Below are positions 45,819-54,004 of a DNA stretch of 64,000 bases, one piece after another. The notes under the pieces were generated by a model. The model had not been told where the DNA came from. It worked only from the letters and a program-made list of their open reading frames with translations, and did not search any database. The translations under genes and the position numbers were made by a program. The stretch covers positions 124,001 to 188,000 of the forward strand of contig NZ_JAACFU010000004.1 of assembly GCF_029051725.1 (NCBI RefSeq). Reading direction: 5' to 3'. Each line of letters opens with the position of its first letter. The first letter of the stretch is position 1. The stretch is from Bradyrhizobium sp. CSS354. Lineage in GTDB: Bacteria; Pseudomonadota; Alphaproteobacteria; Rhizobiales; Xanthobacteraceae.

Positions 45819-46559
45819 ATGAAGCCACGCAAAGCCATCTTAGTCTGCTACCTGTGCGGAGAGGCACTTCGCAGCCCGCGAGACGATGATCACGTCCCGC
45901 CGAAACAGTTTTACGCCCGATCCCTCAGAAAAAAATACAAGACCACTAATCTGCTAACGCTCCCAACGCACCGCGATTGCAACAACGCTTGGAAGCTAGA
46001 TGAAGAGTATTTTGTCCAGAGCCTTCTGCCATTCGTGCGCGGATCGGAGGCGGGTGATGCGCTGTGGCGTTACTCATTTGACAAATTCCACAAAGGGCAA
46101 GGCGTCGCCTTGGTCATGCAGGTAAAACAGGAGTTCATGCGGAAGGTCGGTGGGGTGATACTTCCAGCCAACGTCATCGCCAAGCGGTTTGACGCGGACC
46201 GCCTGCACGACGTGCTGTGGAAGATCATTCGCGGCTTGCACTTCCACGACACCCAAGAGGTGTGGCCGGATCGCTGGACCCTCGCGGTAACTATCACGCT
46301 ACCCGGACAGCAACCTCCCGACTCTTTTTTGGCACTGACCCACGACGGTCTTTTGAAAACGCGTGGCCCTTATCCGGGTGTGTTCGCCTATAGCGACCAC
46401 GTATTCCCCGATGTGAACAATCTGCATTTTTGGGCGATGTTGCTTTGGGATAGGATAGTCGTTACCGCTGCATTTCATGATCCCCAGTGCGAGTGCGAAC
46501 ACTGCGCCTTTATCGGTCCGGTGTTTCCAGAACCGCTAAGCGGAACGCGGTTGCTGTGA
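45819..46559 (+). CDS. HNH-like endonuclease domain protein
   Basis: A 246-aa protein with an N-terminal HNH-like finger: Cys10-X2-Cys13, DDDHVPPKQF with His25, and THRDCNNAW with His51 and Asn55/56. The C-terminal 180 residues are novel, and near the end there is another Cys/His-rich piece (HDPQCECEHCAF). ATG at 45819; an upstream TTG at 45810 is possible. It ends the three-gene plus-strand cargo block. DNA cleavage as a defence effector is an inference. Confidence 0.65.
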   Translation: MKPRKAILVCYLCGEALRSPRDDDHVPPKQFYARSLRKKYKTTNLLTLPTHRDCNNAWKLDEEYFVQSLLPFVRGSEAGDALWRYSFDKFHKGQGVALVMQVKQEFMRKVGGVILPANVIAKRFDADRLHDVLWKIIRGLHFHDTQEVWPDRWTLAVTITLPGQQPPDSFLALTHDGLLKTRGPYPGVFAYSDHVFPDVNNLHFWAMLLWDRIVVTAAFHDPQCECEHCAFIGPVFPEPLSGTRLL

Positions 46560-46650
46560 GCAGTAGCTATCAGCCCCGCCTCTACCAGACAGCGGACGAC
46601 CCAACGCGGATCAGAGGTGCGTCGGATGCGCGGCCAACATGCGCGAGATT

Positions 46651-47223
46651 TCAATCGCAACTTACGTCAAATACGAAGTCGGCGCGCTCTACAGGCCTCC
46701 ACCGAGCGTGGTAATCGATCAGTTCGCCAGTCAGTCCCAAATCATCGTCGATAATGTTGCCGGGCTCATCGGTCGTGGAAAACGCTTTGCGGAGCGCCCG
46801 CTCATTCTCCTTCAGTTCGTCGGCGGGCCTCTGGGCCATGCATAGCTCTTCTTCGTGCCAAATCCCGGAGTTACGACTAAGACGGCGCACGTAGACGAGC
46901 ACCTCCACGTCAAAGCCGCAGCGATGAGCGACCCCCAGCAGGCAGACTCCCTCAATTACCATCGGTGAGCGGGAGGCTGAAATTGCTGCTTTTAACTCGT
47001 CGCCGCGAATGTGCAGAATGTAGCCATTCTGTTTTCTGGTGAGATGATCATCCAGCGAAATCACGCTGCCTCCCAAGCGGTCTGCCAATTCGCGGGCCAG
47101 CGTGCTTTTGCCAACGCCGTCCATGCCATCTAGGCCGATGCAAAGGCTTCCGCCGTTCTGTGATCGGAGGTTTTCGAGTCTGGCGACCAGCTCTTCCCGT
47201 GACGTCAGCGGCTCGCTGCGCAT
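46651..47223 (-). CDS. P-loop kinase, uridine-kinase-like
   Basis: A 190-aa P-loop protein. Walker A GMDGVGKS at residues 33-40 and SLDDHLTR as the likely substrate Asp region; size and layout resemble small uridine/nucleoside kinases. No lid or other known domain is obvious. It is the gene nearest the right att site and runs opposite to the other cargo. It could phosphorylate a nucleoside or act as a toxin-like kinase; the sequence does not say. Confidence 0.7.
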   Translation of the reverse strand: MRSEPLTSREELVARLENLRSQNGGSLCIGLDGMDGVGKSTLARELADRLGGSVISLDDHLTRKQNGYILHIRGDELKAAISASRSPMVIEGVCLLGVAHRCGFDVEVLVYVRRLSRNSGIWHEEELCMAQRPADELKENERALRKAFSTTDEPGNIIDDDLGLTGELIDYHARWRPVERADFVFDVSCD

Positions 47224-47323
47224 CGATCCCCTCGCAGTGTCAGCAGAATTTCGGCTTTTTACACTAGCTATACACTCGAACGAATGTCGATTGATATTGC
47301 TAGGGTATTTCCGCTATTGACTT

Positions 47324-47340
47324 TCCCGCAAGGGGAGAAG
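47324..47340. other. Candidate attR (17-bp direct repeat)
   Basis: Second copy of TCCCGCAAGGGGAGAAG, 100 nt beyond the kinase gene. To its right (47341 onward) the sequence resumes host-type DNA before the racemase gene. Joining 35373 to 47341 rebuilds an uninterrupted hairpin repeat in the spacer. Confidence 0.7.
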
Positions 47341-47370
47341 GAAGAGGAGCCATCGGCAGCTTCTCGAGCT

Positions 47371-48114
47371 CTAGCCAAACCGACGCGGCCGCAGTCCGGC
47401 ATGAAACCAGGTGATCATGGAATAGATGTCATAGACGGGCAGTCCAACTTCGGCCTGCAAAGCTGCCGCATAGGGCGGCATGTTGGTGCATTCCAGCACG
47501 ATCGCGCCGACATCCGGGTTCCTGGCGACCAGCTCCTTGCCGGCCTCGACCACGTCACGTTCGGCTTGCGCGATGTCCATGTCGTCCTTCTCGGCTTTGA
47601 TCAGGACGCGGAAGAATTCCTTGCCGCGCTCGGTGCCGACCAGCGGCGTATCGAGCGGCACGCCGGCACCTGCGAGATGGGCCGGCGTCAAGGTCGAACC
47701 GGATACCGTGACGAGGCCGACGCGCTTGCCCGGCGGCAAGGTCGCCTGCACCCACGGCACCTGCATCAGTGACGAGGTCGCGACGGGAACGCCGACCGCG
47801 GCTGCGATCTCTTTCTGGAACAGCGAGAGGAAGCCGCAATTGGTGGTGATGGCTTCGGCCCCGAGCCGCACCAGATCCTTTGCCGCATCGATGAAATCCG
47901 GGAGCAGACCGGCGGCGCCCTTCAACACCACCTTCTCCGGCGAGGCACCGCTCACCACGCGGTAGAGCACGGGAAATGGCCAGGTGGTGCCGTTGCCCAT
48001 GTCGCCGGGAATGCGGGGAAAGCGCGCCTCCAGCATCAGGATGCCGAGCGGCGCTCCATAGATGGCCTTGCCGCCGCGGGCGATTCGGGAGGACGAGTTG
48101 GCTGGAGCGGTCAT
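47371..48114 (-). CDS. Aspartate/glutamate racemase-family protein
   Basis: A 247-aa cofactor-independent racemase fold (Asp/Glu/hydantoin racemase superfamily). The two catalytic Cys are in AITTNCGFLSLF and VLECTNMPPYAAAL. ATG at 48114 has GGAG-type sequence upstream. It is last in a minus-strand operon with a D-amino-acid dehydrogenase, 9 nt away, which suggests interconversion of amino-acid enantiomers before oxidation. Confidence 0.88.
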   Translation of the reverse strand: MTAPANSSSRIARGGKAIYGAPLGILMLEARFPRIPGDMGNGTTWPFPVLYRVVSGASPEKVVLKGAAGLLPDFIDAAKDLVRLGAEAITTNCGFLSLFQKEIAAAVGVPVATSSLMQVPWVQATLPPGKRVGLVTVSGSTLTPAHLAGAGVPLDTPLVGTERGKEFFRVLIKAEKDDMDIAQAERDVVEAGKELVARNPDVGAIVLECTNMPPYAAALQAEVGLPVYDIYSMITWFHAGLRPRRFG

Positions 48115-48123
48115 GATGCGGTC

Positions 48124-49389
48124 TCAGAGAAAACGATCGGGCGAAAACGGCGCGAGCGGAATTTCCGGCGACTTGCCGCTCAGAAGCTGGGCGACGAGAC
48201 GACCAGTGCGCGCCGAGCCGACCAGGCCGATATGGCCGTGGCCGAAGGCATAGACGATGTCGCGCGAGGCCCGCGCGTAACCGATGCAGGGACGTCCGTC
48301 CGGCATGCTCGGCCGATGGCCGAACCAGGTCTTGATACGCGAAGCCGGAATGTCCGTCGGCAGTTTTGGGAACATGCTGAAGAGGTTGTTGCGCAAAATC
48401 TCGGCGCGCTTCCAGTTCGGCTCGGCCTCGAGGCCTGCGATCTCGACCGTGCCAGCGGCGCGCAAACCCTTGTCGGTCCAATTCACCACCATCTTCGCAT
48501 CCGAGGCCATCATCGAGCTGCGCGGGCCCGTTTCCGGATTCTCGATCATGACGTGATAGCCGCGCTCGGTCTCCAGCGGCAGCGGATCGCCGACGGACGC
48601 CGTGAGCCGCTTTGAATGCGCACCGGCGGCAATCACCGCGGCATCGCACGCAATCTCGCCGGTCTCCGTGACGACGGCGACTAACTTGCCGTCGTTGAGT
48701 CTGAGGCCTGTCGCCTTGTTCCGCACGAGCTTGGCGCCGCTTGCCAGCGCATGTTGCGCGAGGGCCGCGACATAGGCTCCGGGGTCGCGGCAGCGCCCGG
48801 CCTCTTCCACCACCACGCCGAAAGTGTAGCGCGGATGCAAATCGGGCTCGCGCTGACGCATCTCGTCGGCCGAAAGCTCCAGCCATTCGACACCAACGCG
48901 TTTGCGCACGCGCCAGCCGAGATCATTGTCGAAATTGCCGCGCGACGGGAAGACATGCATCACGCCGTTACGCTCGATCAATTCAGGAACGCCCGCCTCC
49001 TCCGCGAGCTTCTTGTGCAGCAGTGGCGCGTCCTTCAGAAGGTCGCGTAGCGCAAATGCCGTCGTCTCGACCCGCGCCTCGGTCCAGCCCGAGAGCAGAT
49101 ATTTGATCAACCAGGGCAGCACCTTCGGCAGATAAGACCAGCGGATCGCGAGCGGTCCAAGCGGATCCAACAGATAGAAGGGCACCTTCTTCCAGACGCC
49201 GGGCTCGGCCGGCGGGATCACCGAATGCGAGGAGAGCCAGCCGGCATTACCGTAGCTCGCCGCCTGTTCGCCACCGGGCTCGCCCGGATCGATTAGCGTG
49301 ACGCGATGGCCCTCGCGTAGCGCTTCGATGGCGCTGATCACGCCGACCGCGCCAGCACCGATGATGGCGACGTGGCGGCCCTCCGACAT
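48124..49389 (-). CDS. D-amino-acid dehydrogenase-like FAD oxidoreductase (DadA type)
   Basis: A 421-aa flavoprotein of the DAO superfamily. N-terminal FAD motif AIIGAGAVGVISAIEALREG, substrate domain in the middle, and the C-terminal FAD block YAFGHGHIGLVGSARTGRLV, as in DadA. It oxidises a D-amino acid or similar amine to the oxo acid, giving electrons to the quinone pool. Between the TPP enzyme (3 nt) and the racemase (9 nt) in one operon. Confidence 0.9.
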   Translation of the reverse strand: MSEGRHVAIIGAGAVGVISAIEALREGHRVTLIDPGEPGGEQAASYGNAGWLSSHSVIPPAEPGVWKKVPFYLLDPLGPLAIRWSYLPKVLPWLIKYLLSGWTEARVETTAFALRDLLKDAPLLHKKLAEEAGVPELIERNGVMHVFPSRGNFDNDLGWRVRKRVGVEWLELSADEMRQREPDLHPRYTFGVVVEEAGRCRDPGAYVAALAQHALASGAKLVRNKATGLRLNDGKLVAVVTETGEIACDAAVIAAGAHSKRLTASVGDPLPLETERGYHVMIENPETGPRSSMMASDAKMVVNWTDKGLRAAGTVEIAGLEAEPNWKRAEILRNNLFSMFPKLPTDIPASRIKTWFGHRPSMPDGRPCIGYARASRDIVYAFGHGHIGLVGSARTGRLVAQLLSGKSPEIPLAPFSPDRFL

Positions 49390-49392
49390 CGC

Positions 49393-51054
49393 TTAGGCCT
49401 TCACCGCAGGGGCAAAGTCCTTGCCGACCGACATCGCCCGCGGATCGATGATGCAGTGGAGGATCGACGGCTTGCCCGAGGCGAGCGCACGCTCGAACGC
49501 CGGCGCGAACTCTTCCGTGCGCTCGACGCGCTCGCCGTGGCCGCCGAACGCTTTCGCGTACATCGCGAAATCCGGGTTCTTGAGCTGGGTGCCGACCACG
49601 CGACCGGGATAGTCGCGCTCCTGGTGCATGCGAATGGTACCGTATTGCGCATTGTCGACGACGATAACGACGAGGGCTGCATCGTACTGCACGGCGGTCG
49701 CGAATTCCTGCCCGTTCATCAGGAAGCAGCCGTCGCCGGCGAACGCGATAACGGTGCGATCCGGATATTGCCGTTTCGCGAGCACCGCCGCCGGCACGCC
49801 ATAGCCCATCGAGCCCGAGGTCGGCGCGAGCTGCGAGGCAAAGCTGTGGAAGCGATGATGGCGATGAATCCAGCCGGCGTAGTTGCCGGCACCGTTGCAG
49901 ACGATGGCGTCCTTGGGCAGGCGATCGCGCAGCCAGGTCATGACTTGGCCATACTGGAACGTGCCCGGCAGCTCGCGCGCCTTGTCGGTCCAGGCGAGAT
50001 AATCGGAATGCGCCTTGGCGGCCTCGCCCTTCCAGGCGACTGCGCCGGCGGACTTCAGCGTCTCGACCGCGGCCGCGAACGCGGCGGGCGTGGCTTGTAT
50101 CGCGAGTGCCGGCTGATAGACGCGGCCGAGCTCTTCCGAACCCGGATGCACGTGGATCAGCTTCTGCTGCGGAGTCGGAATATCGAATAGCGTGTAGGAC
50201 GAGGACGGCATCTCCGACATACGGCCGCCGATCAACAGAATGACGTCGGCGCCGTCGATGCGCGCCTTCAGGCCCGGGCTCGGGCCGATGCCGAGATCGC
50301 CGGCATAGTGCGAGTGATCGGCGTCGATCAGCGACGCGCGGCGGAACGAGGTCGCGACCGGCAGGTCGAACCGCTCGGCAAAGCGCGCGATGCTCCTGGT
50401 CGCCTCATCGGTCCAGCGCGAGCCGCCGAGAATGACGAGCGGCGCCTTGGCGCTGGCAAGCATGGCGCCAACGCGCTCGATATCGGCAGGCGCCGGCCAG
50501 CTCACCGCCGGCTCGATCCGCATGGCGTCCGCAACGGCAGCAGTCTCGGTCAGCATGTTCTCGGGCAACGAGATCACGACGGGACCGGGACGGCCCTGCA
50601 TGGCGACGCGGAAGGCGCGCGCGACCAGTTCCGGAATCCGGTCGGGACGATCAATCTCGACCGCCCATTTCGCCATGGTGCCGAACACCGCCTTGTAGTC
50701 GAGCTCCTGGAACGCCTCGCGCTCGCGCATGCCGGTGTCGACCTGACCGACGAACAGGATCATCGGCGTGGAATCCTGCATCGCGATGTGGACGCCATGG
50801 CTGGCATTGGTGGCGCCGGGGCCGCGGGTGACGAAGCAGATTCCGGGGCGGCCGGTGAGCTTGCCATACGCCTCCGCCATCATTGCGGCCCCCCCTTCGG
50901 CGCGGCAGATCATGACGTCGATCGGGCTGTCGTGCAGCGCGTCGAGCGCCGCAAGGTAGCTCTCGCCCGGCACGCAGGTGACACGCTCGACGCCTTGCGC
51001 GACGAGCTGATCGATCAGGATCTGGCCCCCGGTGCGGGTGTTGCGAATGGTCAT
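49393..51054 (-). CDS. TPP-dependent enzyme, acetolactate-synthase-like
   Basis: A 553-aa three-domain TPP enzyme. Activating Glu in CVPGESYLAAL, central FAD-like/regulatory domain, and C-terminal VIAFAGDGCFLMNGQEF with VVIVVDNAQYG (GDG...N Mg/TPP motif). Related to acetolactate synthase and benzoylformate/oxalyl-CoA decarboxylases. I start at the ATG at 51054, matching the family; the frame is open to 51195 without a family match. Between the ABC permease and DadA-like genes, so it probably processes the oxo acid made by the latter. Confidence 0.88.
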   Translation of the reverse strand: MTIRNTRTGGQILIDQLVAQGVERVTCVPGESYLAALDALHDSPIDVMICRAEGGAAMMAEAYGKLTGRPGICFVTRGPGATNASHGVHIAMQDSTPMILFVGQVDTGMREREAFQELDYKAVFGTMAKWAVEIDRPDRIPELVARAFRVAMQGRPGPVVISLPENMLTETAAVADAMRIEPAVSWPAPADIERVGAMLASAKAPLVILGGSRWTDEATRSIARFAERFDLPVATSFRRASLIDADHSHYAGDLGIGPSPGLKARIDGADVILLIGGRMSEMPSSSYTLFDIPTPQQKLIHVHPGSEELGRVYQPALAIQATPAAFAAAVETLKSAGAVAWKGEAAKAHSDYLAWTDKARELPGTFQYGQVMTWLRDRLPKDAIVCNGAGNYAGWIHRHHRFHSFASQLAPTSGSMGYGVPAAVLAKRQYPDRTVIAFAGDGCFLMNGQEFATAVQYDAALVVIVVDNAQYGTIRMHQERDYPGRVVGTQLKNPDFAMYAKAFGGHGERVERTEEFAPAFERALASGKPSILHCIIDPRAMSVGKDFAPAVKA

Positions 51055-51253
51055 GACGGCTCCCTCAAGGCTTTGGCGATGCGTTTCGCAGCTTCGCGAA
51101 AAATTTTGTTCCGGGCTGGCGTAGGACAGCCGGAAACAAGGTGCAAGGCCGAAACCGCTGCCCGGCATTACGGCCTCGTCATGCCTCTCCGGCAAATAGC
51201 GGCGGCAGCCATGCCTCTCTCGGACGTCGACCGGGGAGCAGGCCCCCTTGCCA

Positions 51254-52039
51254 TCATGCCCCTTTGCGCTGCCGCGCGCTCGCCAGCAGCACCAGCATGA
51301 ACGAGGCCGCCGTCATCAGTGTCGAGATCGCGGCGATGGTCGGGTCGATCTCGTCGCGGAGCGCGGTGAACATGCGCTTGGTCAGCGGCTGATACTGGCC
51401 GCCGGAGATGAACAGCGCGACGATGGTCTCGTCCATCGCCGAGATGAAGGCGAAGATGCCGCCTGCGACCACGCTGGACTTGATCTGCGGCAAGGTCACC
51501 GCGAAGAAGCTGCGCAGGCGGTTCATGCCGAGGCTGCGTGCGACCATCTCCTGCGCTGGATCGAAGCTTTGCAGGCCCGCCAGCACCGAGATGATGACGT
51601 ATGGCAGACCCAACATGACGTTTGCCAGTACCAGGCCCGGCAGCGTCGCGACCAAGCCGACTTTCGCATAGAGGAAGAAGATGCCCACCGCGGTGATGAT
51701 GATCGGCACGACCAGCGGCAACAGCAGCATCATGTGGATCAGCCGCATGATGCGCAGCTTCGACTGGTTGATGGCGTAGGCGGCGGCGACGCCGAGCGGC
51801 GTTGCGATAACCACCGTCAGCAGCGCGACCGTCAGCGTCACCCGCGTCGCCTGCATCCAGGCCGAGTTGGAGAAATACTGCTGATACCAGCGCAGCGAGA
51901 ACGACGGCGGCGGAAAGGTCAGAAAGCGGGCGCTGGAGAAGGAGATCGGCGCGATGATCAGCACCGGCAGGATCAGGTAGACCAGCACCAGCGCGCTGAC
52001 CGCATAAAGGGCAATCCGGGCGGGGGACAATCGCGTCAT
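51254..52039 (-). CDS. ABC permease (PotC-like)
   Basis: A 261-aa membrane permease, about six helices. EAA loop QEMVARSLGMNRLRSFFAVTLPQIKSS. Its ATG at 52039 overlaps the stop of the upstream permease by 4 nt. The open frame continues to 52603, but that part is antisense-like and not needed. A 199-nt spacer then separates it from the TPP enzyme. Confidence 0.92.
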   Translation of the reverse strand: MTRLSPARIALYAVSALVLVYLILPVLIIAPISFSSARFLTFPPPSFSLRWYQQYFSNSAWMQATRVTLTVALLTVVIATPLGVAAAYAINQSKLRIMRLIHMMLLLPLVVPIIITAVGIFFLYAKVGLVATLPGLVLANVMLGLPYVIISVLAGLQSFDPAQEMVARSLGMNRLRSFFAVTLPQIKSSVVAGGIFAFISAMDETIVALFISGGQYQPLTKRMFTALRDEIDPTIAAISTLMTAASFMLVLLASARQRKGA

Positions 52040-52905
52040 TTCTGCCCCAAGATGCGGTCGAGCGAAATGAAGCGGCTGGCGACGGCGAAGATCGCGAGCA
52101 CGCTGACGAGCAGCACGACGGCGACCGCGCTCGCAGCGCCGAACTGGTTGTAGAGCTCGACATTGCGGCTCACCAGCATCGACACCATCACCGTGCGGCC
52201 GCCGCCGAGCAGTTCCGGCGTGATGTAGAAGCCGAGACAGAGCACGAACACCATGGTGCAGCCCGCGAGCACGCCCGGCAACGACAGCGGCAGGAAGACG
52301 CGGGCGAAGGTCAGCGACGGGCTCGCCCCCAGGCTGGCGCCGGCCTGCATGAGATCGCTCGGGATCTTCTGCATGGTGGCGTAGAGCGGCAGCACCATGA
52401 ACGGCAGCAGGATGTGTACCGTCGCAACCACCGTGCCGAAGGTGTTGTGCACCAGAGCAAGCGGTTCGCCTGTCACGTCGAGATAACGCAGCAACTGGTT
52501 GATCACGCCGGTGCGCTGGAGCAGCGCCAGCCAGGCATAGGCCCGCACCAGCACGCTCGTCCAGAATGGCAGCACGACCAGCGACAGGATGAGGATGCTC
52601 CACCCTTTCGGCATCGAATTGGCGAGATATGCCACGGGATAGCCAAGCAGCAGCGCGATTCCCGTGACCACGAGGCTGATCTCGAAGGTCAGCGCAAAAC
52701 TGCGCCAGTAGATGTCTTCGGTGAAGACGCGGCGATAATTCTCCAGCGTGAAGCCGTCATGGTAGATTGACTGCCAGCCCAGCCAGCCGACCGGCAGCAC
52801 GATCAGAGCCAAGATCACCAGCAGCGCCGGCGATACCAATGCCAGCATCAGCGCATGCTCGCGGCGCTGATGCTTTTGCGATGGATCTGGCACGGATATC
52901 GTCAA
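52036..52905 (-). CDS. ABC permease (PotB-like)
   Basis: A 289-aa membrane permease with about six helices and the EAA loop DLMQAGASLGASPSLTFARVFLPLS. It starts with TTG at 52905, with GAGG 5 nt upstream; a GTG four codons later is the alternative. It lies 16 nt after the binding-protein gene. With 51254-52039 it makes the membrane pair of a PotABCD-type importer. Confidence 0.92.
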   Translation of the reverse strand: MTISVPDPSQKHQRREHALMLALVSPALLVILALIVLPVGWLGWQSIYHDGFTLENYRRVFTEDIYWRSFALTFEISLVVTGIALLLGYPVAYLANSMPKGWSILILSLVVLPFWTSVLVRAYAWLALLQRTGVINQLLRYLDVTGEPLALVHNTFGTVVATVHILLPFMVLPLYATMQKIPSDLMQAGASLGASPSLTFARVFLPLSLPGVLAGCTMVFVLCLGFYITPELLGGGRTVMVSMLVSRNVELYNQFGAASAVAVVLLVSVLAIFAVASRFISLDRILGQK

Positions 52906-52921
52906 CGCAGCCTCGCTTCGC

Positions 52922-53977
52922 TTACTTCTGCATGAACGACGCCCAACGCTTCTCGGCGGCTTCGCCGGCTGGCGACGACCACCAGGCGTAGGACATCAGC
53001 GCCTGCTTCGCCGCGTTCGCGGGCTCGCTCGGCAATTGCGCCGCGCGCTCGGGCTTGATCACATTGGTTTCGAACGCCTTCGGGTTGCCCGGGCCGTAGT
53101 CGATATGCAGCGGCAGATTGGCCTGGTGCACGGGATCGACGGCCTCGTTGAGAAACTTGACGGCCGTCTCGAGATTCGGCGCGCCCTTGAGGATGCAGAG
53201 CGAGGTGCTTTGCAAAACGCCCTGGTTGTAGGTGAAGGCGACCTTGGCGCCCTCCTTGGCGACCGCGCTGACGCGGCCGTTCCAGGCCATCTCCATGTCG
53301 ACCTCGTCGTCATTGAGAAGCTGCGCCGACTGCGCGCCGGAGGTCCACCACACCGTGATATGCGGCTTGATCTCTTCCAGCTTCTTGAAGGCGCGGTCGA
53401 CGTCGAGCGGATAGAGCTTATCGGGCGCGACGCCGTCGGCCATCAGCGCCGCCTCGAGCGTCGCGAAGGGGTGGTTGCGCAGTGCGCGACGGCCGGGAAA
53501 TTTCTTCACGTCCCAGAAGTCGGCCCAGCTGTTCGGCGCCTCTTTCGGGAATGTCTTCTGGCTGTAGGACAGAACGCTGGAATAGAACTCGTAGGACACC
53601 GAGTACGGACTACGATAGCCCTCCGGCATCGCCGCGCCGTTCGGAATCTTCGAGAAGTCGAGCTTCTCGATCAGCCCCTGCTCGCCGCCACGCAGGCAGT
53701 TGCCGGTCGGAGTATCCACGACATCCCAGATCGGCTTGCCGCTGCCGACTTGCGTCTTGATCGCGGGCCAGGCGTCGGGAATGGAGTCCTGGTTGACGGT
53801 GATGCCGAGCTTCTTGGCGGAGGGATCGAGGATCGCCACCGTCTGCGCCTGCTGGTAGGCGCCGCCCTGCGAGACGAAGGTGATCTGTTCGGCGGCGGCG
53901 ATGCCGGTTGTTGCAAACAATCCGAGCGATCCGCCCAACAAAGCGTAGCCAAATCGAAAATCTCGTTTCGTCGTCAT
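52922..53977 (-). CDS. Periplasmic substrate-binding protein (PotD-like)
   Basis: A 351-aa solute-binding protein with a Sec signal (FGYALLGGSLGLFATTGIAA ending AAAEQ) and a type-2 binding fold, beginning QITFVSQGGAYQQAQT. ATG at 53977 has GAGGAGG upstream; the longer frame adds seven residues only. It feeds the permease pair downstream and the ATPase gene at 56081. The neighbours suggest an amino-acid, polyamine or opine ligand. Confidence 0.92.
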   Translation of the reverse strand: MTTKRDFRFGYALLGGSLGLFATTGIAAAEQITFVSQGGAYQQAQTVAILDPSAKKLGITVNQDSIPDAWPAIKTQVGSGKPIWDVVDTPTGNCLRGGEQGLIEKLDFSKIPNGAAMPEGYRSPYSVSYEFYSSVLSYSQKTFPKEAPNSWADFWDVKKFPGRRALRNHPFATLEAALMADGVAPDKLYPLDVDRAFKKLEEIKPHITVWWTSGAQSAQLLNDDEVDMEMAWNGRVSAVAKEGAKVAFTYNQGVLQSTSLCILKGAPNLETAVKFLNEAVDPVHQANLPLHIDYGPGNPKAFETNVIKPERAAQLPSEPANAAKQALMSYAWWSSPAGEAAEKRWASFMQK

Positions 53978-54004
53978 CCTCGCCTCCTCTGTGACCAATT
54001 AAAT

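Larger units (their letters stand above)
35374..47340. mobile_element. 12.0-kb integrated element, phage-satellite-like
   Basis: Bounded by the 17-bp direct repeat (length 11,967 bp counting one copy). Gene order: tyrosine integrase, AlpA-like regulator, CxxC protein, replication initiator with internal iterons, unknown genes, HK97-type capsid protein, unknown genes, P27-type small terminase, then cargo. No large terminase, portal, protease or tail gene is seen, so it cannot complete a virion alone. The last 4 kb is visibly AT-richer than the host flanks. PICI-type satellites share the size and the int-AlpA-rep-TerS content. A decayed prophage is the alternative. Confidence 0.75.

Noticed and set aside
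35374..47340. Integrative conjugative element or plasmid
   Set aside because: No relaxase, coupling protein, type IV secretion gene or partition gene is visible. Capsid and small terminase genes point to a phage-derived element.
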